Shown here: piece by piece, positions 16,301 through 24,588 of the stretch
Position numbering within the stretch: the stretch's first letter is position 1
Layout: each line of letters begins with the position of its first letter
Assembly (NCBI RefSeq): GCF_002160495.1
Contig: NZ_NFKR01000004.1
Coordinates: 1-64,000 of the forward strand
DNA: 64,000 nucleotides
Direction of reading: 5' to 3'
DNA from: Erysipelatoclostridium sp. An173
Lineage (GTDB): Bacteria > Bacillota_I > Bacilli_A > Erysipelotrichales > Coprobacillaceae
Notes under the pieces: model-generated
Told to the model about the DNA's origin: nothing
Seen by the model: only the letters and a program-made list of their open reading frames with translations
Databases searched by the model: none
Program-made: the position numbers and the translations under genes

Positions 16301-16822
16301 ATGAAATATGAATTATTGAAGTTAGAGGAATTTGATCGATTTTATCAAATATTATCAAATAATTTCCCTACTAAAGAAATTAAAGAGTATAATTATATGA
16401 AAGATACATTCCATGCTGGGCTTTATCAGGTACTAACATTAAAAGATAATGATCAAATTGTTGGAATTATGTCATTTTATCAACATGATGATTTTAGATT
16501 TATTGATTATTTTGCAATAGATGGTTCTTTAAAGGGAAAAGGTATGGGTAGCAAGATGTTGCAATATTTTATTAATTTAGATGATAAAATGGTTATTTTA
16601 GAAGTTGAACATCCTGAAGATGAACAAAGTAAACGGAGAATTGCTTTTTATCAACGCAATGGTTTATATTTAAATAATCAGTTTGAATATTTTGTACCGC
16701 CAGTAAGAAATTTAAAACATCGTTTGTATTTTCATTTAATGTCTTCTAAACGAAAAATAAATAATATAGAGTTTGAAAAATATTATCCTCAAATCTTAAA
16801 AATGGTTTATGGAATAGAATAA
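16301..16822 (+). CDS. GNAT-family N-acetyltransferase
   Basis: A 173-residue acetyl-CoA-dependent acetyltransferase. The acetyl-CoA binding motif A is visible as KGKGMGSKMLQYF (residues 79-91), preceded by the strand FRFIDYFAID and followed by EVEHPEDEQSKRRIAFYQRNGLY, which fits motif B with the usual FYxRxGF-like end. The ribosome binding site GGAG lies 8 bases before the ATG. It follows the small ATT-start gene and precedes an extended promoter for the P-type ATPase gene. The acceptor substrate is unknown. Confidence 0.85.
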   Translation: MKYELLKLEEFDRFYQILSNNFPTKEIKEYNYMKDTFHAGLYQVLTLKDNDQIVGIMSFYQHDDFRFIDYFAIDGSLKGKGMGSKMLQYFINLDDKMVILEVEHPEDEQSKRRIAFYQRNGLYLNNQFEYFVPPVRNLKHRLYFHLMSSKRKINNIEFEKYYPQILKMVYGIE

Positions 16823-16823
16823 T

Positions 16824-16852
16824 TTGGCAAATCTATGTGGATATGCTAAAAT
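16824..16852 (+). promoter_or_regulatory. Promoter of the P-type ATPase-like gene
   Basis: TTGGCA (16824-16829), 17-base spacer and TAAAAT (16847-16852) with an extended TG two bases before the -10. Confidence 0.7.
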
Positions 16853-16879
16853 TAAGTGAAAATCAGAAAGGAGATTATA

Positions 16880-18829
16880 ATGGCTAGTAATTTCTATATC
16901 GATAATATTAACGATAGTGACAAGTTAAATGAAATTACTCTTTTGTTAAACGGGATGGAAGAAGTATCCCGTATCAAAGTAGGGAAAACGGGTATTTCAT
17001 TTTATTGTGAAGAACCAGAAAATGTCCAGCAGCTATTAAAAAATGCCGGGGAGGATTTGGTCTTAAAAGAAGAAGTTAATTCTAGAAAAAGAGAATTCGT
17101 TCCTACAGAAAAAAAAGTAGAACATATTTTTATGTTTACTAATTTAGAAAGCGAAGAAGATGCTAAACAAATTAAAGAAGTAATTTCACGTTATTCGGCT
17201 TATGAAAACGTAAGTCTTGATTTTGCAAATAAGTTATTAAAAGTAACTACAAGTGATAAAAAAGTACTTGTAAGATTAAATCGTTTGGTTGATAAAGTTA
17301 ATCCCGCAATTGATGTTGAACTTTGGAAAAAACCTTTTAGATCACAAGATTTATTTCAAGAAAAATATTTAAAAGCAATGATTAGAATTGCTATTTTAGT
17401 AGTTGCTTTATCATTAGGGATTGTAACAAGAGAGGATCCTAATATCATAACTAGACTAGGATGGTTAGTAACCTGGTTAGTCGTAAGTGAAAAAACACTA
17501 ATACAAGCATATAAAGATATAAAAGTTAAACAATTTATTAGTGAAAATATTACTATTACTGTAGCATGTTTATTTGGAATTATTTATGGTGCTTATGTAG
17601 AAACGATTTTTGTGGCAATTGTTTATCAATTAGGAGAACGTTTATTATTAAAATTATTAGGATATTCAATTGATAAAGTTGATGATGCTATTAACCCAGT
17701 CACTTTAGGAAGACGAGAAATTGGTGAAAACGATTATGAGATGGTTTCGCTAGAAGATGTTGATATTGGTGATATTTTAGTAGTTTTACCTGGAGAAACA
17801 ATTCCTTTAGGAGGAGTAATTGAATCGGGAACAAGTGAGCTTGATGTTTTTGCTATCAACGGAAGTGAAGTTTTAGAGGAAGTTAAACCTGGAGTTGAAG
17901 TTCAAAGTGGTAGTGTTAATGTTAAAGACACTTTGAGAATTAAAATATTGTATACATATGAACGTAGTGCGATGAATAAGATCTTAGAAATCGCGATGAT
18001 GGCACCAGCTGGAACTTCAAAAACGCATCGAATTGTAGAATTGGTTAGTAAGGTTGATTCAATATTATTTGTTGTTATTGGTATCTTGTGTGCAGTATTT
18101 ATACCGTTATTAGATTGGGAAAATAATTTTAGATTTATGTATGCTGGGATTATCTTTTTAACAATTTCAGGAACATTTGCTTATAAACAAGCTTCTTCAT
18201 TTGCGGTTCTAACTGGGGTTGCTAAAGCATTTTCTGAAAACATTATTATAAAAGAAAATAGTGGTTTGGATGCTTTGAATTCTTGTCGAACTATTATTTA
18301 TGATCGTTTTGATGGTGTTGAGGTTAGTGAAGAAGAAATGGATTTATTTGCTAAGCTTTCAAAATTAAATCGAGATTTAATTATTTTTAATGATGGTCCC
18401 GTTGATCTTGAAGATGATCAATATCGAATTTACAATAATTTATCTGTTGAAGAAAAATTAGAGATAATGGATAAGGCAAGTATTGCTGGTCCAGTTGCTT
18501 ATATTGGTGATAACTCAAAAGATATTGCTTTATTGCAAAAATCATATGTTGGAATTAGTCGTGGTGGAATTAAAGATAAAAAAGTTATTGATAATAGTGA
18601 TATTATGTTAATGAATTCGGATTTAAATACTGTTATTGAAACATTTATGATTTCTAGAAAACAAAAAGCGATTACTTTAGAAAATATCTTCTTTGGTTTA
18701 TTTGTTGAATTAGTATTAATGGTTGTGGCAATGGTTAATGTTTTACCATGGTGGTTAGCATTAGTTGTAAATCTATTAATTTCTGTACTATTATTATTTA
18801 ACACTCATAGAATTTTTAATATGAAATAA
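16880..18829 (+). CDS. Degenerate P1B-type ATPase homologue (probable pseudoenzyme)
   Basis: A 649-residue membrane protein with heavy-metal P-type ATPase layout: two HMA-like domains (about 1-60 and 78-145, neither with CxxC), paired helices, an actuator domain, a helix pair and a haloacid-dehalogenase-like end. Every catalytic motif is altered. The TGE loop reads INGSEV (residues 327-332), the CPC helix reads SGTFAYK (430-436), and DKTGT reads DRFDG from Asp475. Only about 68 residues separate Asp475 from GDNSKD (543-548, normally GDGxND), so most of the nucleotide-binding domain is missing. The frame is unbroken, with a good promoter and AAAGGAG, suggesting selection for a non-pumping role. 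The next gene encodes a YbjQ-family protein. Confidence 0.85.
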   Translation: MASNFYIDNINDSDKLNEITLLLNGMEEVSRIKVGKTGISFYCEEPENVQQLLKNAGEDLVLKEEVNSRKREFVPTEKKVEHIFMFTNLESEEDAKQIKEVISRYSAYENVSLDFANKLLKVTTSDKKVLVRLNRLVDKVNPAIDVELWKKPFRSQDLFQEKYLKAMIRIAILVVALSLGIVTREDPNIITRLGWLVTWLVVSEKTLIQAYKDIKVKQFISENITITVACLFGIIYGAYVETIFVAIVYQLGERLLLKLLGYSIDKVDDAINPVTLGRREIGENDYEMVSLEDVDIGDILVVLPGETIPLGGVIESGTSELDVFAINGSEVLEEVKPGVEVQSGSVNVKDTLRIKILYTYERSAMNKILEIAMMAPAGTSKTHRIVELVSKVDSILFVVIGILCAVFIPLLDWENNFRFMYAGIIFLTISGTFAYKQASSFAVLTGVAKAFSENIIIKENSGLDALNSCRTIIYDRFDGVEVSEEEMDLFAKLSKLNRDLIIFNDGPVDLEDDQYRIYNNLSVEEKLEIMDKASIAGPVAYIGDNSKDIALLQKSYVGISRGGIKDKKVIDNSDIMLMNSDLNTVIETFMISRKQKAITLENIFFGLFVELVLMVVAMVNVLPWWLALVVNLLISVLLLFNTHRIFNMK

Positions 18830-18864
18830 ATATCTAGCCATTATTAGTATGGAGGTAATATAAA

Positions 18865-19167
18865 ATGGATATGATTGAAATGAGTACAATGGATTATATT
18901 CCTGGTTATAAAATAACTAAGAATTTAGGTATTGTTTTTGGTAGTAAGATTCTAAATCAGGCTTTAGAAAGCGATGATAATATTGATATTGAACAATTAT
19001 TAGATGCAAAACGTCAAGATGCAATGGCTTTAACAGTAGAACAAGCTATGCGTCGTCATGCTAGTGCGATTATTAATGTTCGTTTTACAACTACTAATTT
19101 AGGGCATAATATGATTGAATGCCAGGTTTCAGGAATGGCAGTAAAGGCTGAAAAGATTGATGAATAA
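18865..19167 (+). CDS. YbjQ/UPF0145 family protein
   Basis: A 100-residue protein of the YbjQ (UPF0145, putative heavy-metal-binding) family. Family features seen: the start IPGYKITKNLGIVFG, the central block with an Ala/Arg-rich helix (AKRQDAMALTVEQAMRRHA), and AIINVRFTTTNLG toward the end. Members form ring-shaped pentamers; their function is not settled. GGAGG lies 8 bases before the ATG. It follows the degenerate P-type ATPase by 35 bases and overlaps the next pseudouridine synthase gene by 8 bases, so the three form one transcription unit. Confidence 0.88.
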   Translation: MDMIEMSTMDYIPGYKITKNLGIVFGSKILNQALESDDNIDIEQLLDAKRQDAMALTVEQAMRRHASAIINVRFTTTNLGHNMIECQVSGMAVKAEKIDE

Positions 19168-19999
19168 CTTAATGGTAAAAAAAGAAAGTATTTTATTTGA
19201 TTTTTTATTAAATTATTATAATAAAAAGAAAGTAAAGACGTTATTAAAATATAAACAGGTTCAAGTAAATAAGCAGATAATAACGCAGTTTGATTATTTA
19301 TTAAAACCTGGTGATGTAGTAACGGTAACAAAAAATAATCAAGATTTAAAATTTGAAATAATTTATGAAGATAATCAATTGATCGTTATCAATAAACCAG
19401 CTGGGTTATTGAGTATGTCTGGTGGTTTTGAAAAAGAAAAAACAGCCTATCATATAGTTAGTGATTATTTAAAAAGTAAGAACAAAAAAGCTCGTGTTTT
19501 TATCGTACATCGTTTAGATCGCGAAACTTCTGGGGTTTTGATGTTTGCTAAAAATGAAACAATAAAAAATAAACTGCAAAACAATTGGAATAAACTTGTT
19601 TATAAACGCGGTTATTTAGCTATTGTTGAAGGACATTTACAAAAAAAGCAAGGTACTATTAAAAATTATTTGCAAGAAAGCAAAACACAACATGTTTATA
19701 TTGCTAAACAAGGGAAATTAGCGATAACTAATTATCAAGTATTAAAAGAAACTAAAAACAATAGCTTAGTAGAAGTTTATCTAGATACGGGGCGTAAAAA
19801 TCAAATTAGAGTTCATATGCAATCGCTTGGTCATAGTATTGTTGGTGATAAAAAATATGGAGCCACTACTAATCCGCTAAAAAGAATGGGATTGCATGCA
19901 CACGTTTTTGCTTTTAGACATCCAGATACTAATCAAAAGATGGAATTTAAAGCACCTATTCCTGATGAATTTAACCAATTATTTAGCTCTGTCAAGTAG
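19160..19999 (+). CDS. RluA-family pseudouridine synthase (second copy)
   Basis: A 279-residue enzyme that isomerises uridine to pseudouridine in rRNA or tRNA. Seen: an N-terminal S4-like region (VKTLLKYKQVQVNKQ), DNQLIVINKPAGLLSM, the catalytic HRLDRETSG motif with Asp, and GRKNQIRVHMQSLGH. The start is the ATG overlapping the previous stop (ATGAATAA), which suits translational coupling; an alternative ATG at 19172 lacks a ribosome binding site. The paralogue at 8169-8984 has a less canonical motif (NRLD). The target position is not readable from sequence. Confidence 0.9.
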   Translation: MNNLMVKKESILFDFLLNYYNKKKVKTLLKYKQVQVNKQIITQFDYLLKPGDVVTVTKNNQDLKFEIIYEDNQLIVINKPAGLLSMSGGFEKEKTAYHIVSDYLKSKNKKARVFIVHRLDRETSGVLMFAKNETIKNKLQNNWNKLVYKRGYLAIVEGHLQKKQGTIKNYLQESKTQHVYIAKQGKLAITNYQVLKETKNNSLVEVYLDTGRKNQIRVHMQSLGHSIVGDKKYGATTNPLKRMGLHAHVFAFRHPDTNQKMEFKAPIPDEFNQLFSSVK

Positions 20000-20012
20000 A
20001 CAGGGCTTTTAT
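19986..20012 (+). terminator. Terminator after the second RluA-type gene
   Basis: GCTCTGTC / GACAGGGC stem with loop AAGTA and TTTTAT tail; the stem includes the stop codon. Confidence 0.75.
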
Positions 20013-20054
20013 CATAATTTATTAAATGTTTCATATAATAAATATGGTGATATA

Positions 20055-20150
20055 ATGTTTGCATGGCTAGTGATAATTATTCTTTTCTTCTATGAAGGAA
20101 TTGAATATATAAATTCTCTTGATAAGTCAAAAGGTCATAATCAAAAGTGA
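20055..20150 (+). CDS. Possible 31-residue membrane peptide
   Basis: A short frame beginning MFAWLVIIILFFYEG and ending in a charged tail (SLDKSKGHNQK) encodes one membrane helix. A TATAAT (20034-20039) and a weak GGTGAT lie upstream, and a terminator follows at once. The terminator of the preceding gene means it would need its own promoter. Such small hydrophobic peptides are common, but coding status here is uncertain. Confidence 0.3.
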   Translation: MFAWLVIIILFFYEGIEYINSLDKSKGHNQK

Positions 20151-20158
20151 TTATGACC
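20133..20158. terminator. Terminator between the small frame and the PfkB kinase gene
   Basis: GGTCATAATC / GATTATGACC 10-base stem, loop AAAAGT, with T-rich flanks on both strands. Confidence 0.75.
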
Positions 20159-20182
20159 AATTATTATATTTAGCTATTTAAA

Positions 20183-21103
20183 TTATATTATTTTTTCTAC
20201 CGTTAATTGTTTTTCAACTTCTTTAATTAAATCTAACTGTGCTAGATCTTCACTAAAAGCAGTTGCACCACCACAAGCACTGCCTAATTTTAAGGCTTCT
20301 TTATAATCATGATTTTTTAAATATCCAGCAACAAAACCGGCAACCATACTATCACCACTACCAACACTATTGATTAATTTTCCTTTAGCACTAGGACAAT
20401 AATAAACTTCTTTATTTTCATCAACTAATAAAGCTCCGTCTTTTCCAAGAGAAACAAGAACATTGATAGCCCCTTGTTCTTGTAGTTTTTTAGCATATTT
20501 AATAATATCTTCACGACTATTAATTGTAACCTGATACAATTCTTCTAATTCACGCTGGTTAGGTTTAATTAAAAAAGGATGGTATGGCAATACTTTTTTC
20601 AATAAATCATTAGTTGCATCAACAACAATAGCAACATCTTTATTCTTTAATAGTTTCATTATTTGTTCATAGGTATCATTAGGCATGGAACTAGGAATAC
20701 TACCAGCAAGAATCAAAATATCACCATTTTCTAATTTTTCTAATTTTTTAAATAGTTCAGTAATTTTATCTTTAGGAATATCAGGACCACTGCCATTAAT
20801 TTCGGTTTCTACTTGACTTTTTAATTTGACGTTAATTCTTGACATCCCATTATCAAGTGTACATAAATCACAGTTAAAACCCCGTTTTAATAGTTGTTTT
20901 TGAATTTCTTGACCTGTAAAACCAGCAATGAAACCTAAGGCGGTTGTTGGTAAATTTAAACGCCATAATATTGTTGAAACATTAAACCCTTTTCCACCAG
21001 GATAGATTTCTTCTTTAAAAGAACGATTAGTCTCGCCATCTTCAAAGTTGTTTACATACATTAAATAATCTAGAGATGGGTTAAATGTAATTGTATAAAT
21101 CAT
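20183..21103 (-). CDS. PfkB-family sugar-phosphate kinase (1-phosphofructokinase type)
   Basis: A 306-residue ribokinase-fold enzyme. Seen: the first PfkB signature GGKGFNVSTILWRLN (residues 36-50), the second signature with NSVGSGDSMVAGFVAGY where Asp is the catalytic base, and the early segment TFNPSLDYLMYV that is typical of 1-phosphofructokinase/tagatose-6-phosphate kinase. It probably phosphorylates fructose 1-phosphate or tagatose 6-phosphate. Unlike usual fruK it is not in an operon with a DeoR regulator or fructose PTS, so the substrate remains open. A GGAGG ribosome binding site lies upstream of the start on the minus strand. Confidence 0.88.
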   Translation of the reverse strand: MIYTITFNPSLDYLMYVNNFEDGETNRSFKEEIYPGGKGFNVSTILWRLNLPTTALGFIAGFTGQEIQKQLLKRGFNCDLCTLDNGMSRINVKLKSQVETEINGSGPDIPKDKITELFKKLEKLENGDILILAGSIPSSMPNDTYEQIMKLLKNKDVAIVVDATNDLLKKVLPYHPFLIKPNQRELEELYQVTINSREDIIKYAKKLQEQGAINVLVSLGKDGALLVDENKEVYYCPSAKGKLINSVGSGDSMVAGFVAGYLKNHDYKEALKLGSACGGATAFSEDLAQLDLIKEVEKQLTVEKII

Positions 21104-21260
21104 TTTTTATTACCTCCATATTTTAAATTAACATTGTAATAATTATATCACTAATATTACTAAAATAGATTAAAAAGCGTTTAGTAGTTTATGATGATTT
21201 AAATTTATTGCATAAAATAAAAATACTTAAATATAATATTGTAAATAGTTTAAAAAAATA

Positions 21261-21289
21261 TTGACTTTGATACAATAAGATGGTAATAT
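21261..21289 (+). promoter_or_regulatory. Promoter of infC-rpmI-rplT
   Basis: TTGACT (21261-21266), a 17-base spacer and TAATAT (21284-21289). Transcription would start near 21296. The 157 bases between the PfkB kinase gene and this promoter contain nothing else I recognise. Confidence 0.7.
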
Positions 21290-21295
21290 ACAACA

Positions 21296-21460
21296 GTAAA
21301 TGAAAAGTAGTGGAAAGAAGAAGTGCCTGCTTCTCGCCCGATTGATTAAGTCGATGGGCAAATGTCACTAAGATATAGTTATCTTAATGTCAGTGTGTGG
21401 GTACTTAGTGTGCTCACTTTTTATTTAAACTACAAACTGCACAAGATGGAGGTGGCTTTT
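21296..21460 (+). promoter_or_regulatory. L20-type attenuator leader
   Basis: About 165 bases of leader precede infC. A terminator-like hairpin (21397-21404 with 21410-21417, 8 pairs including two G-U) is followed by a T-rich tail (21418-21426). The upstream CACTAAG (21366-21372) is a perfect complement of CTTAGTG (21404-21410), which forms part of that hairpin, so the two structures exclude each other. In Bacillota the infC-rpmI-rplT leader is bound by ribosomal protein L20, which promotes termination; the arrangement here fits. Confidence 0.75.
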
Positions 21461-22000
21461 ATTAGCAGATTTGATAACAGAAAACCAAAACAACCAGATG
21501 AGTTAGTAAATGAAAAAATCCGTTTTAAAGAAGTATTGGTAATTGATCAAAATGGTGAACGTTTAGGAGTTAAAAGTCGTAATCAAGCAATCGATTTAGC
21601 TTATAACGAAGGTCTTGATTTAGTGTGTGTTGCTCCAAATGCAAAACCACCAGTATGTAGAGTTATGGATTTTGGAAAATATCGTTTTGAACAGCAAAAG
21701 AAAGCTAAAGAAATGAAACGTAATTCTAAAGTTGTTGCTTTAAAAGAAACTCAATTGTCAGTGACAATTGATGTACATGATAAAAATGTTAAATTAAAAA
21801 GAACATTGAAATGGTTAGAAGAAGGAAATAAAGTTAAAATTGCAATTAGATTTAGAGGACGTCAATTGGCTCATACGGAACTTGGTAAAAAAGTTATTGA
21901 TGACTTTGTAGCTGAATGCGAGGAAGTAGGGCAAATTGAAAAGCCTGCAAAGCTTGAGGGTAGAACCTTAACTGCAATAATTGCACCAAAGAAAAAATAA
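21461..22000 (+). CDS. infC: Translation initiation factor IF-3
   Basis: IF3 binds the 30S subunit and enforces correct start-codon selection. The protein begins [20 protein letters not shown] and has the family segments [20 protein letters not shown] and [19 protein letters not shown]. The ATT at 21461 is the likely start: GGAGG (21448-21452) lies exactly 8 bases upstream, and 179 residues is the normal size. In-frame ATGs upstream overlap the ribosome binding site or the attenuator. An AUU start is established for infC in E. coli and Geobacillus and allows IF3 to repress its own translation. Confidence 0.93.
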   Translation: MSRFDNRKPKQPDELVNEKIRFKEVLVIDQNGERLGVKSRNQAIDLAYNEGLDLVCVAPNAKPPVCRVMDFGKYRFEQQKKAKEMKRNSKVVALKETQLSVTIDVHDKNVKLKRTLKWLEEGNKVKIAIRFRGRQLAHTELGKKVIDDFVAECEEVGQIEKPAKLEGRTLTAIIAPKKK

Positions 22001-22017
22001 TTCAGGAGGAATATATT

Positions 22018-22212
22018 ATGCCAAAAATGAAATCACACAGTGGTCTTAAAAAACGTTTAAAAAGAACAGGTAGCGGTAAATTGAAACGTAGTCATGCTTA
22101 CACTTCACATTTATCACACAATAAAACTCATAAACAAAAGAAACATTTGGCTAAATCAGGATTAGTTAGTGCTTCAGATTATAAGAGAATTAAATCAAGA
22201 TTACCAAAATAA
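22018..22212 (+). CDS. rpmI: 50S ribosomal protein L35
   Basis: A 64-residue basic protein of the large ribosomal subunit. The start [20 protein letters not shown] is the family signature, as is the His/Lys-rich middle ([11 protein letters not shown]). AGGAGG precedes the ATG. It is the second gene of the infC-rpmI-rplT operon, 17 bases after infC, and is controlled by the same L20-type leader. Confidence 0.97.
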   Translation: MPKMKSHSGLKKRLKRTGSGKLKRSHAYTSHLSHNKTHKQKKHLAKSGLVSASDYKRIKSRLPK

Positions 22213-22234
22213 TTGATGTAGGAGGAATGAATAA

Positions 22235-22594
22235 ATGGCAAGAGTAAAAGGTGGATATACTACTAGACATAGAAGAAAAAAAGTATTAAAATTAGCCAAA
22301 GGATACTATGGTTCTAAACATAGATTATATAGAACAGCAAATGAACAAGTAATGCATTCATTAGCTTATTCATATCGTGATAGAAGACAAGTTAAAAGAG
22401 ATATGAGAAAATTATGGATTGCACGTATTAATGCTGCTGCTAGATTAAATGATATCTCATATTCTAAATTAATGCATGGTTTAAAATTAGCTAATGTTGA
22501 AATCAACCGTAAAATGTTATCTGAAATTGCAATTAGCGATCCAAAAGGATTCACTGCAATCGTAGATACAGCTAAAAAAGCTTTAGCTAAATAA
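22235..22594 (+). CDS. rplT: 50S ribosomal protein L20
   Basis: A 119-residue, strongly basic protein that binds 23S rRNA early in 50S assembly and, in Bacillota, also the leader of its own operon. Seen: the N-terminal [21 protein letters not shown], the segment [15 protein letters not shown] and the C-terminal domain with [18 protein letters not shown], the part that recognises leader RNA in related systems. AGGAGG lies 9 bases before the ATG. It is the last gene of its operon and is followed by a strong terminator. Confidence 0.98.
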   Translation: MARVKGGYTTRHRRKKVLKLAKGYYGSKHRLYRTANEQVMHSLAYSYRDRRQVKRDMRKLWIARINAAARLNDISYSKLMHGLKLANVEINRKMLSEIAISDPKGFTAIVDTAKKALAK

Positions 22595-22608
22595 TTTAAT
22601 CGATTATT

Positions 22609-22633
22609 AAAAGTTCCGTTAGGAACTTTTTTT
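22609..22633 (+). terminator. Terminator of the infC operon
   Basis: AAAAGTTCC / GGAACTTTT stem, loop GTTA, with a run of seven T. Confidence 0.9.
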
Positions 22634-22686
22634 GTGCTTAAATTTAAAATTTAACGAGGTTATTTGTAAAAAGGGATTTTTAATTG

Positions 22687-22695
22687 TGTTATAAT
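22687..22695 (+). promoter_or_regulatory. Extended -10 promoter of the SRPBCC gene
   Basis: TG-T-TATAAT extended -10; no good -35 is seen at standard spacing. Confidence 0.5.
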
Positions 22696-22714
22696 TGGAC
22701 TATGGAGGTGCTTG

Positions 22715-23110
22715 ATGATGAAAAGGATCGATATGCAGGTTGATTTTAAAAGTGATGTGGAAAAAGTATTTAACGCTGTTAGTAATATTGAAGATTGCTC
22801 ATGGCGAAGTGATTTATCACGGGTAGAAAAAGTAGATGATAATAAGTTTATTGAATATGATCGAAAAAATAGAGCAACTAAAATCTTGATTACTGATTGT
22901 CGTCAAAATATTCAATTTGAATATGATGTTCAAACTAATAATTATTTAGGACATTGGAGTGGTCAATTTGCACCATTACCAGATGGTGGCTGTCGTTTGT
23001 TTTTGGTGTTTTATTTTGAACCTAATTCTGTATTAGGTAAATTTGTGCGTGTAGATCGTTTTGAAGAACGTTATATAGAAGATTTAAAAAAAGAGTTGCA
23101 AGAAAGTTAA
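22715..23110 (+). CDS. SRPBCC-fold (START/polyketide cyclase-like) protein
   Basis: A 131-residue protein with the look of the SRPBCC superfamily, which forms a deep hydrophobic cavity: N-terminal KRIDMQVDFKSDVEKVFNAV with the first strand and helix, SWRSDLSRVE and then alternating strands (FIEYDRKN, GHWSGQFAPL, CRLFLVFYF) and a long C-terminal helix (RFEERYIEDLKKELQ). GGAGG precedes the ATG at 22715 by 6 bases; ATG 22718 is equally possible. It is monocistronic with its own terminator. The ligand is unknown. Confidence 0.75.
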   Translation: MMKRIDMQVDFKSDVEKVFNAVSNIEDCSWRSDLSRVEKVDDNKFIEYDRKNRATKILITDCRQNIQFEYDVQTNNYLGHWSGQFAPLPDGGCRLFLVFYFEPNSVLGKFVRVDRFEERYIEDLKKELQES

Positions 23111-23127
23111 TATAATAGTAAGTAATT

Positions 23128-23180
23128 AGAAATTTTTAAATTTGTTGATTATATCAATGATTTATAAATTTCTTTTTTTT
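23128..23180 (+). terminator. Terminator after the SRPBCC gene
   Basis: AGAAATTT-T-TAAAT pairs with ATTTA-TA-AATTTCT across an AT-rich loop and is followed by eight T. Confidence 0.65.
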
Positions 23181-23237
23181 AACAAATAATAGTAATAAAT
23201 CTATGTTTTTTTACTACAAATTATCATAATTATTAAA

Positions 23238-23266
23238 TTGACTAAATATGAAAGCGCTATTATACT
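23238..23266 (+). promoter_or_regulatory. Promoter of the permease-ATPase-permease locus
   Basis: TTGACT (23238-23243), a 17-base spacer and TATACT (23261-23266). A cre-like sequence lies in the spacer. Confidence 0.75.
23249..23262. promoter_or_regulatory. Candidate cre (CcpA) site
   Basis: TGAAAGCGCTATTA matches the consensus TGWAANCGNTNWCA at all but one position and sits between -35 and -10. Repression by CcpA in the presence of sugar is inferred. Confidence 0.45.
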
Positions 23267-23296
23267 AGTATTTATACTGTCAAATGGAGGTGTAAA

Positions 23297-24587
23297 ATGG
23301 GGAATTTTAAATTTGCAATGAAAATGCTTGTCAAAGAATATAAAAACAGCTTATTTTATTGTTTAACACTAGTTTTTGCAATAGCAGTATGTTTTATTTT
23401 CTTTAATATAATAAATAATGATTTATTAAAAGATCCAGGAACAGTTTCAGGTGGCGTCTCTTGGCAACAAGTAAAAGTTCCATTTTCAACATCCTTATCA
23501 TTTATGATTATCTGTTTTTGTTGCTTTATGATCTTTTTTGCTAATAATTTCTTTATTTCAAGAAAAACTAATGAAATTGCAATTATGTCGCTTTCTGGTA
23601 ATAGTTCAATCGCATCAACATTATATCTGATATATCAGACTTTTACATTATTAATCATAGCTACGCCATTAGGGATTGGAATTGGCGTTTTAGTAGCACC
23701 ATTATCCAATTATTGGATGTATCAGTATTTAAATGTTGAAGCTTCAATATATCAAATATCTATCAATACATATATTGAAACAATTGTCGTAGTGGCTATT
23801 GTTTTATTAACGTTATCAGTCTTTGCAAGTGGTTATATTTATCGCAATGATATTGCTTATTTATTAAAACAGGAAAAAGCGATGGATTATAATTCATCAG
23901 GAAGTAGTAAAATTGCTCCGATTTTTAATGTAGTTTTGTATATATTAGGGATTGTAATGATTTTTTATGGCTGAACATTCTTCTATGAATTATGTTGCAC
24001 CAATAGTTGTTGGGATTGCTGGAATGGTTAGATTGATTAAATCTTTTTTACCTGAATTTATAAAGACATTTAAAGATAAATATTTGTTAGAAAAAAGATA
24101 TGCTTTAATTTATTTTTCTAACTTGGCTTATTCAATTAGAAGATCAGTTTTGTTGTTTTCTTTAATAGCTGGATCGGTTACTGGGATGGTTGTTATTATT
24201 GCTACTTACTATAATTCACCACGGGAATATATTACCGCAATAATTGGCTATATAGTAATTGTTGTTTTATTGATTACAAGTATTGTTTATAAATATTGTA
24301 TGGAAGCCCAGACAAGAGCTAATTTGTTTTATAATCTTTGGAAAATCGGTTATACCAGAAGTGAATTAATTAAAATAGTTAATCGGGAAGTGTTTTATTT
24401 TTATCTATTATTGCTAGTAGTTCCAATGATCTACATTGTTATTATTATAGGACGGTTTATATATTATGGTCAGATGACAATGATGTTTTCATGTGTTTTG
24501 GTGCTGATTTATGTAATATCAGTGATCATTTCAGGTTTTCTTACTAGATATAATTATCGTAAGCTGGTAATAAAAGGAGGAAAGTAG
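23297..24587 (+). pseudogene. ABC permease, frameshifted at a T6 run
   Basis: Two overlapping frames (23297-23974, 225 residues; 23967-24587, 206 residues) together resemble the single 420-residue permease at 25359-26621 of the same locus. The first frame ends YILGIVMIFYG and the second starts MAEHSSMNYVAP; the intact paralogue runs on through this point (YILAFIVPLIIFPWL, then KHIIPEIIERFQERY matching KSFLPEFIKTFKDKY). Removing one T from the TTTTTT at about 23961-23966 joins them as MIFMAEHSS. It is either a true pseudogene, a phase-variable gene or a sequence error. Translation of the second half from the overlapping ATG is possible but would be unusual. Confidence 0.75.
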
Positions 24588-24588
24588 A

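Noticed and set aside
23967-24587. Second half of the split permease as an independent gene
   Set aside because: The paralogue at 25359-26621 is continuous over the same point, there is no clear ribosome binding site, and one base change restores a single frame.
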